Origin: Algoriphagus ornithinivorans | GTDB lineage: Bacteria > Bacteroidota > Bacteroidia > Cytophagales > Cyclobacteriaceae | DNA: 64,000 nt | Direction of reading: 5' to 3' | Assembly (NCBI RefSeq): GCF_900115305.1 | Contig: NZ_FOVW01000001.1 | Coordinates: 372,001-436,000 of the forward strand | Part shown: in pieces, positions 58,219 to 64,000 of the stretch | How positions within the stretch are numbered: position 1 is the stretch's first letter | How the letters are laid out: every line of letters starts with the position of its first letter | Position numbers and translations under genes: made by a program | Notes under the pieces: model-generated | Databases searched by the model: none | Told to the model about the DNA's origin: nothing | Seen by the model: the letters and a program-made list of their open reading frames with translations, nothing else

Positions 58219-60629
58219 TTATCCAATCTCGGCATCAAACCTACCTGATCCAATACCACTACTCCAGCTTCTGATTGATCGAAAATAAAGTGGATTTCCT
58301 GAAGTTTTGAAGGGTCAAATAAGGGATTTTTTGAAGCATATTTATTAAGGTCAAACTGATAAAACTGAAATATACTTTCTGTCTCATCCTCTTTATCCAA
58401 AAACTGGATTTTCAATACTCTAGACTTGATCAATCGCTGTAAAGGAGAATAATTACTCAAAAGAAACCTGATTTTTTCTCCTTCGCTATCAATCAATTCA
58501 ATACCGAAATCCAATGGTTGAAGTGGTTTCTCATCATCCTTTTCTTCTTCCTCGTCCTCATCTTCTAGATCAGTTTCTTCACTATTTTCTTCATTATTCT
58601 GATTTTCATCGTTTGATTCATTTTTTATCCATTTACCGGAGCTTTTGGGATTGGAACTCTCATCTGATTCTGCCAATGAGAAAATCAAAACCGAGCTGGA
58701 ATCCGGCCGGAAGCTGTTTTGATCCAAAATCAAAGAATAAACCGAAAGTACAGAGTCAGGAAGTATAGGCTTTACAGAGCCTTCCCAATCCAAAGTATCC
58801 CCACCAAATTCTTCATAGTTCCAGCCTAAAAATACCGCTCTCGTGCCCTTCAGACCATATTTAGGGATAACTTCTCCTTCTCTCCACACGCTTAGATTTT
58901 TACCAACAGCTTGCCTTCCTTTTGTAAGGGTCTTCACTTCAAAATCCTCATCATAGCCAGCCCAAAATCGACTCCTTGAATCTTCAAATTGGCTCAAATA
59001 AATACTTTCAGGCAACCAATTTCTTCCCTTTCTAGCATCTGCAAAAATTGGTAAATATTCCATTTTTTGATTTAGGGTAGTTTCTAAAAAAGCAGAGATA
59101 AACACCTCAGCTACCAGCTCCTGATCTTTAACATCCATCAATTGCTTCTTATTCAAGATACCTGAATAAGTAGCTAGAATATCATTGTCTCCCCAGCTAC
59201 TATTGAACTGGCCGTGATTAGCTCCAGAGATATAGATGCCTGCTTTAAATCGATAAGCCGAATCCGTAAATGAAATGCGCTCATATTGTTTGGCTCCATC
59301 GAATGATTCTACATCTGCATCCTGTGCACCGTGAATTCCCAAATAGCTCACATTTTCAAACTTGGTCAAGCTGCTACCAGGCTTGTATTGCCCATCTACC
59401 GGAGCTATTGCAATGATGGACTGGATATTGAAATGATAGTCCAATTTGATGCTGGCATCATCAGGATAATAGTCTAGCTGATTTAACATTGCAGCATGGC
59501 CCACTGCCTCTCCACCTCTGGAATGCCCAATCAAGGCCAACTTATCTAAATCTACTTTTTGATATAGCTCATGCTGAGGATCTGTGGACCAATCCCTCCA
59601 TTGTCTTAGATGCTCAAGTAAGATCCACCCTCTTGCATCATTTTCTTTATCCAATCCCTTAGGAAAGTCGGACCAGGATCCATTTAGGAAATTTTCGTCA
59701 ATTGAAACCAAAATAAAACCTCGGGAAGCCAATAATTCCCCTAAATAATCATAACCCGGATCAGAAAAATCCTGCATGGGATGATTACCATGCACTACCA
59801 AAACCAGTGGGAATGGGCCATCTCCTTCAGGCATCCAAACTCTTCCGTTGAGTGGTAATTCCTTAAAATCAAAGCCCCAATAATGAGTTCTGTACTTGCC
59901 TGAAATTCCCTCCCAATTGTCCAGAAAGGCCGTCCCATCCACGGACTCAGTTTGATAGCTCACCCCTTCTGCAAATTCTTCTCTCCTAATATCCTTTCCC
60001 GAACCATAGGTGAAATAGTTAACTCCATATTCGCCTTTTTCAGCTGGTGGAGGTGCTTCGATTACCGAGATGTTTTCTTCAGCAAGCTTCCCGGCATTGA
60101 TAATAGGTTTCATTTCCAAACCACGGATACTCAGGAAATAAATAAATGCAATTGCTCCCGCTAAGCCCACAATAGTGCCCAAAAAAACGACCACTTTCTT
60201 GGGAGTACTAAGTTTGGGAAAATAACCTTTTTTCAAACTCGCCAATCCTGCACCCAAAAGAGTGAAAATCAGTATTAAGAATAAAAGAATCCTATCATCG
60301 CCAAGTCTGGTAACCAGTAAAAGAGGGGCAGCGATGAAAAGTCCAATTTTGAAAAGGCGGGGAAGTTCATTCCATTTATTAAGTAACCAGTTCGAAAGGA
60401 AAGCAGCTAAAGTTGCAGCTAAAATGATCACTAAACCCAGTAATAAGATCCAAGGATCCCTGAAATTTAAAACCATCCCGACTGTTTCTATCAGGAAAAA
60501 AATCAGTGAACCAAAGATCAATCCTATCCCTGCTCCTTTGAAGGCATGATCTCCAGGGCTTATTTTTTTGAGTTGTTTGAGAATCCAGTTTTTCGCGATT
60601 AAAAAATAGGCCTTGGTTTTGGATAGCAT
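58215..60629 (-). CDS. Membrane-anchored alpha/beta hydrolase
   Basis: The 804-residue protein has five or six N-terminal helices (about 8-195) followed by a soluble alpha/beta hydrolase domain. Motifs are VVHGNHP (oxyanion loop, about 279-285), LALIGHSRGGEAVGHAAML (nucleophile Ser in GHSRG, about 366-370) and GANHGQFN (His). A low-complexity acidic segment (about 670-705) lies between the hydrolase and a beta-rich C terminus. The layout is like chlorophyllase or dienelactone-hydrolase-type enzymes fused to a membrane domain. Substrate unknown. It does not obviously share an operon with the upstream 130-residue gene, which has a 19-base gap. Confidence 0.82.
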   Translation of the reverse strand: MLSKTKAYFLIAKNWILKQLKKISPGDHAFKGAGIGLIFGSLIFFLIETVGMVLNFRDPWILLLGLVIILAATLAAFLSNWLLNKWNELPRLFKIGLFIAAPLLLVTRLGDDRILLFLILIFTLLGAGLASLKKGYFPKLSTPKKVVVFLGTIVGLAGAIAFIYFLSIRGLEMKPIINAGKLAEENISVIEAPPPAEKGEYGVNYFTYGSGKDIRREEFAEGVSYQTESVDGTAFLDNWEGISGKYRTHYWGFDFKELPLNGRVWMPEGDGPFPLVLVVHGNHPMQDFSDPGYDYLGELLASRGFILVSIDENFLNGSWSDFPKGLDKENDARGWILLEHLRQWRDWSTDPQHELYQKVDLDKLALIGHSRGGEAVGHAAMLNQLDYYPDDASIKLDYHFNIQSIIAIAPVDGQYKPGSSLTKFENVSYLGIHGAQDADVESFDGAKQYERISFTDSAYRFKAGIYISGANHGQFNSSWGDNDILATYSGILNKKQLMDVKDQELVAEVFISAFLETTLNQKMEYLPIFADARKGRNWLPESIYLSQFEDSRSRFWAGYDEDFEVKTLTKGRQAVGKNLSVWREGEVIPKYGLKGTRAVFLGWNYEEFGGDTLDWEGSVKPILPDSVLSVYSLILDQNSFRPDSSSVLIFSLAESDESSNPKSSGKWIKNESNDENQNNEENSEETDLEDEDEEEEKDDEKPLQPLDFGIELIDSEGEKIRFLLSNYSPLQRLIKSRVLKIQFLDKEDETESIFQFYQFDLNKYASKNPLFDPSKLQEIHFIFDQSEAGVVVLDQVGLMPRLDN

Positions 60630-60648
60630 ATTTGAAAATATTGGGTTA

Positions 60649-61041
60649 TTAGAGATATATTTTAGGGGGGGATATTTTTAAAATGATCCAAGCTGCCAAG
60701 CCTGTTTCAATAAGACTCAATGGAATAGCAAAGGGCAAAATCTTTAGTGGAAGCACCAGCATATTTCCTGTGACAATCCACATCAATACAAAACCACCCA
60801 GCCAGGATATCCATAAGGTTTGAAGAAGTGAATATTTTCGGCTTATAAAAAATATAAAGCATGCAAATGCTATAGACCAAATTCCCCAAATAGCTCCATT
60901 GATGGGTTCATCTGGGAAATTAAGCCCCAAGCCTTCATAGTGACTTGTCCAAATGCCTTTCAAAAGGTATTCGTTTCTAAAAAACTCAGAAATACTAATC
61001 CAAACACTGGCTGACAATATGGCAATGATGGCGTTTTTCAA
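60649..61041 (-). CDS. Four-helix membrane protein
   Basis: The 130-residue protein has four likely helices (about 2-20, 45-63, 74-96 and 103-122) and no recognised family. The start is TTG at 61041, overlapping the TfoX-like stop (TTGA), which suggests translational coupling; no nearby ATG exists. Its partner upstream is the TfoX-like gene. Function unknown. Confidence 0.7.
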   Translation of the reverse strand: MKNAIIAILSASVWISISEFFRNEYLLKGIWTSHYEGLGLNFPDEPINGAIWGIWSIAFACFIFFISRKYSLLQTLWISWLGGFVLMWIVTGNMLVLPLKILPFAIPLSLIETGLAAWIILKISPPKIYL

Positions 61042-61379
61042 TGCGCTTTTCTGTTAAATTCCAAGGCTTTATTTACCCAAAAATCCAAGCCCTCCTCAGA
61101 GTCAATTCCTTCTGCATCTACAAACAAGAACCCTTTCATAGCCTTGCCGGTGAAATCCATTTCCCGAGCTTCTTTTTTTTGTAAGAGTTGCTCGTATTCT
61201 TCATTTCCCACCTTGACCATTAATTGATCCTCTTCTGTTTCTTTATTGGTGAGAATGCCGATACACATCTTATGATTGACCATAAAGGCCAATCCTCCCA
61301 TCATTTTGATTTCTCCAGTGACGGGTGAATTTCTGAGCCTTTGTCTGACTCTATCAGCCAAATGTTCGCTGTAGGCCAT
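61038..61379 (-). CDS. TfoX/Sxy N-terminal domain protein
   Basis: The 113-residue protein has the TfoX N-terminal pattern: a helix (MAYSEHLADRVRQRL), then KMMGGLAFMVNHKMCIGIL (about 25-43, the conserved FGG/MV strands), then LMVKVGNEEYEQLL and FTGKAMKGFLFVD. It lacks the C-terminal helical domain of full-length Sxy, as is usual outside Gammaproteobacteria. The role is unclear, and a competence function should not be assumed. It is coupled to the small membrane gene downstream. Confidence 0.9.
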   Translation of the reverse strand: MAYSEHLADRVRQRLRNSPVTGEIKMMGGLAFMVNHKMCIGILTNKETEEDQLMVKVGNEEYEQLLQKKEAREMDFTGKAMKGFLFVDAEGIDSEEGLDFWVNKALEFNRKAH

Positions 61380-61444
61380 AATAGATTTGCTGGGTGCACT
61401 ATAATTTAGAAAAAATACTTCAATTCGCGTATTTATTCATTTGA

Positions 61445-62788
61445 TTATCCATTGAATATCAGTTTGAAGACTGTTCCTTCTCCGATTGTAGAACGAACCT
61501 GAATATTGCCCTTATGTCTCCTCATAATCTGCTTGGAGAGGGAGAGACCAATGCCCGAGCCTTTCTTTTTGGTAGTGAAAAATGGAATAAAAATTTTACC
61601 CAGGGCTTCTTCTTCGATTCCTTTTCCAGTGTCACAGACCTCAATAATTATTTTTCCTGCCTCATCTATAAATGCCCTGAGACGGATAATTTTCTCATCC
61701 GAATCCTCAACTGCCTGTATGGCATTTTGAGTCAAATTGATCATTACCTGCTCGATTTGGGTTTGATCTCCAAATAGAATTAATTCTTCAGGATCAATTT
61801 CTTTGATAAGATGGATTTCGCCTGCCTGTATTTGATGGTGAAGCAGGGTTTCCAATTGCTCAAAAAGGTTAGAAATTCTAATGCTGGAAAATTTCGGGGG
61901 CGGGATATGAGCCAAGCTTCTAAAGTCCGAAACAAAGCTAATCAATCCCTCTGAGCGCTTTTCGATGGTAGTGATTCCCATCAGGTAATCTTCCAGATCA
62001 GAAGGGTTCAAACCCTCATTTTTTTCCAATTGATTTTCCAATTCGCCCTTAAGTGTTCCGGCTAAGGAAGAAATAGGAGCGATGGAATTCATGATTTCAT
62101 GAGTTAGAATCTTGACCAAATTCTGCCATGCTTCCATTTCCTTTTCTTCCAATTCAGATTGAATGTTTTGAAGGGAAACCAACTTGAATTTTTCTCCCCG
62201 CATCAAAAGTTCAATCACATAAACAGACAGCTGCATGATCCCATCGGGATGAGCGATTTTGATCAATTCACTTCCTCCAGTACGCAAACTTTTAATCGCC
62301 AGAAAAAGCTCTTTATTGAGGTTTTCTATTTGATCAACGTTTTTGAGCTCATCCACATTCAAAATCCTCTTGGCGGAGGTATTCATGATTTGGATTTCAC
62401 CATTTTCACCAAAAGTGATCAAGCCAATGCTGAGATGCTTGAAGACTGAGCGGAAGTATTGATAATTTGCCTCTTTTTCTGCCTGATCTTCCTTGAGTTT
62501 GGCCAAAATCGCATTGAATTCAATGTGAAGGTCATCAGTTTCAGTTCCGTCAAATTTTACTGGATAAACCTGGGAATACTTATCCTGCTTAATGTTGTCC
62601 AAAAAAGTCCTTACTTTTTTGAATGAACTCTCAGAATATCGAAGTAAAAAAATGATTTGAATAATCACCATAATGATGAAAAGGGAAATCATGAAGACTC
62701 CCCATTCATCAATAATGGTATAGGCTAAAAAAAAGAGTGATCCGGCTAAAAGGGCGATTCGCCCCAGTAAGCCAACTTTATAATCCAT
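61445..62788 (-). CDS. NtrB-type sensor histidine kinase
   Basis: The 447-residue protein has two N-terminal helices (about 8-48), a PAS-like domain (about 100-200, YFRSVFKHLSIGLITFGENGEIQIMNTSA), and a HisKA helix with the phospho-acceptor His in LTHEIMNSIAPISSLAG (about 227-243). The HATPase domain has N box NLTQNAIQAVED, G1 DTGKGIEEEALGKIF and G2 GSGIGLSLSKQI. It should phosphorylate the NtrC-type regulator encoded downstream, whose coding region it overlaps by 11 bases. The ligand is unknown. Confidence 0.95.
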   Translation of the reverse strand: MDYKVGLLGRIALLAGSLFFLAYTIIDEWGVFMISLFIIMVIIQIIFLLRYSESSFKKVRTFLDNIKQDKYSQVYPVKFDGTETDDLHIEFNAILAKLKEDQAEKEANYQYFRSVFKHLSIGLITFGENGEIQIMNTSAKRILNVDELKNVDQIENLNKELFLAIKSLRTGGSELIKIAHPDGIMQLSVYVIELLMRGEKFKLVSLQNIQSELEEKEMEAWQNLVKILTHEIMNSIAPISSLAGTLKGELENQLEKNEGLNPSDLEDYLMGITTIEKRSEGLISFVSDFRSLAHIPPPKFSSIRISNLFEQLETLLHHQIQAGEIHLIKEIDPEELILFGDQTQIEQVMINLTQNAIQAVEDSDEKIIRLRAFIDEAGKIIIEVCDTGKGIEEEALGKIFIPFFTTKKKGSGIGLSLSKQIMRRHKGNIQVRSTIGEGTVFKLIFNG

Positions 62789-64000
62789 ATTTTTCTAATC
62801 GTCTGTACAAAGATGCACGGGTCAAGCCCAGCTCTTTTGCTGCTTTGGAAATATTACCTCCGTTTTTATCAATTGCACGCTGAATCGTACTTCTTTCCAT
62901 ATCATCCAGATTCAGGGTATTGGAAACTGGAGCTTTTTCTGAAGCAGGCTTGGCAGAAAGGAAGAAGAAATCTCTTGAGTCTAATTGATTTCCTTCTGCC
63001 ATAATGATAGCCCTTTCTATGGCATGCTGAAGTTCCCGAATATTACCAGGCCAAGGATAGCGCTGAAGTAACTCCATAGCAGAGGAAGTAAAGCTGCTAA
63101 ACTCCTTTCTATACTTTTGACTGTATTGCTTTAGGAAGTGATTAGCTAATTGTGGTATATCATCCTGTCTTTCTCTCAAAGGCGGAAGGAAAATTTCAAC
63201 TGTATTGATCCGGTACAGCAAATCCTGTCTGAAAGTATTCTCCATGACCATTTCATGCACATGCATATTGGTAGCACAAATGAGACGGATATCAACTGGA
63301 ATGGCCTTGTTGGTTCCAATTCTAGTCACCTCTCTTTTTTGCAATACAGTCAATAATTTAGACTGAAGGGGCATGGATAAATTCCCGATTTCATCCAGGA
63401 AAAGAGTGCCTTTATCCGCAATCTCGAATCTACCTGCTCTATCATCTTTTGCATCCGTAAATGCGCCCCTTTTGTGACCGAAAAGCTCGGATTCAAACAA
63501 GGTTTCTGTGATTGCTCCCATGTCTACTCCAACGAAGATTTCGTCCTTTCTCAGAGATCTTTCGTGAATGGCTCTGGCAATCAATTCTTTACCAGTACCG
63601 TTTTCGCCTAAGATCAAGACATTGGCATCAGTTTGTGCTACCTTATCTATGATGGAAAAGATGTTTTTCATCGAAGCACTGCTCCCGATGATATCTGTGT
63701 AAGGTTTTTTGAGATCGGACTGAAGCTGCTTTTGCTTTTTCTGAAGCTTGTCTACTTCATTGTAAGATTCTTTCAACCTAACCGCTGCAGAAAGTGTGGC
63801 CAAGAGTTTTTCATTTTGCCAGGGCTTCAAGATAAAATCCGTAGCACCTTCTTTGAGTGCCTGAACAGCCATTTCCACATCGCCAAATGCCGTGATTAAA
63901 ATTACGACAGCTTTTGGGTCTATTTCTTTGATTTGACTTAGCCAGAAAAATCCCTCTTTTCCAGAAGTGGTGTCCTCCCGAAAATTCATGTCCAAAAGAA
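62778..64000 (-). CDS. NtrC-type sigma-54 response regulator, 5' end outside the window
   Basis: The visible 407 residues run from the phosphoacceptor loop LLDMNF (Asp at 63992-63990, by family) to a C-terminal Fis-type HTH (SKAAKELGLTRASLYRRLEKYGL). The middle is the AAA+ domain with Walker A GENGTGKE, the GAFTDA loop that contacts sigma-54, and a Walker B-like TLFLDEIGNL. The receiver domain's first half is beyond base 64000. It is presumably paired with the kinase, which overlaps it by 11 bases. It activates sigma-54 promoters; targets are not visible here. Confidence 0.94.
   Translation of the reverse strand, partial: LLDMNFREDTTSGKEGFFWLSQIKEIDPKAVVILITAFGDVEMAVQALKEGATDFILKPWQNEKLLATLSAAVRLKESYNEVDKLQKKQKQLQSDLKKPYTDIIGSSASMKNIFSIIDKVAQTDANVLILGENGTGKELIARAIHERSLRKDEIFVGVDMGAITETLFESELFGHKRGAFTDAKDDRAGRFEIADKGTLFLDEIGNLSMPLQSKLLTVLQKREVTRIGTNKAIPVDIRLICATNMHVHEMVMENTFRQDLLYRINTVEIFLPPLRERQDDIPQLANHFLKQYSQKYRKEFSSFTSSAMELLQRYPWPGNIRELQHAIERAIIMAEGNQLDSRDFFFLSAKPASEKAPVSNTLNLDDMERSTIQRAIDKNGGNISKAAKELGLTRASLYRRLEKYGL

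Overview
The window looks like a stretch of chromosome from a Bacteroidota bacterium of the Cytophagales, most like Cyclobacteriaceae such as Algoriphagus. I infer this from the gene content, since no search was possible. The clues are a type IX secretion-type PorV-like/PorU-like pair, many secreted proteins whose signal peptides end in AxAQ or FAQ, a TamB protein, few Shine-Dalgarno sites, several TAnnTTTG-type -7 boxes, a fairly AT-rich composition, and spacers filled with the degenerate repeats common in this group. I see no phage, transposase, rRNA or CRISPR array.

Layout. 0-2.4 kb: a 5'-truncated gene, a small XRE regulator coupled to a four-helix membrane protein behind three phased palindromes, and a secreted alpha/beta hydrolase. 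2.4-5.6 kb: gene-poor, with a small secreted protein, an SRPBCC protein, tRNA-Asn and several dispersed repeats. 5.6-10.8 kb: a two-subunit molybdenum hydroxylase, a small unknown gene, a secreted propeller-like protein and a CtlX-type amidinotransferase. 10.8-15.8 kb: purB, a PaaE-like reductase and a membrane protein, between two repeat-rich spacers that carry an inverted repeat. 15.8-20.1 kb: an ECF sigma factor, a likely anti-sigma protein, two related outer-membrane barrels and a DUF4097 protein, all in one direction. 20.3-25 kb: a small lipoprotein-like gene, a beta-CASP RNase-like protein, and a PadR/PspC pair.

25.2-31.4 kb: the PorV-like/PorU-like pair. 31.4-36.4 kb: a TVP38 protein, a trans-sulfuration PLP enzyme, and an unknown gene with a Smr protein and a photolyase. 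36.4-41.1 kb: tamB, head to head with the operon tsaD-smpB-NlpC/P60-like-HNH (41.1-43.8 kb). 43.8-50.2 kb: a lipocalin-like protein, rnhB with a GH63-like glucosidase, a doubtful truncated gene, and a glycosyltransferase coupled to an LpxH-like phosphoesterase. 50.4-64 kb: an S9 peptidase, two six-hairpin arrays, an M43 metalloprotease lipoprotein, a small secreted protein, a GT39-type glycosyltransferase, membrane proteins, a large membrane-anchored hydrolase, a TfoX-like protein, and an NtrB/NtrC-type two-component system cut by the window end.

Most genes are core or housekeeping. The unusual signals are the short-hairpin arrays (3.8, 4.7, 15.1 and 53 kb), a MITE-like element in three copies, the 20-bp-phased operator array, an NlpC/P60 protein lacking both catalytic residues, the inverted repeat around purB, and very tight gene junctions (tamB/tsaD start codons overlap; two convergent pairs share a TTAA that holds both stops).
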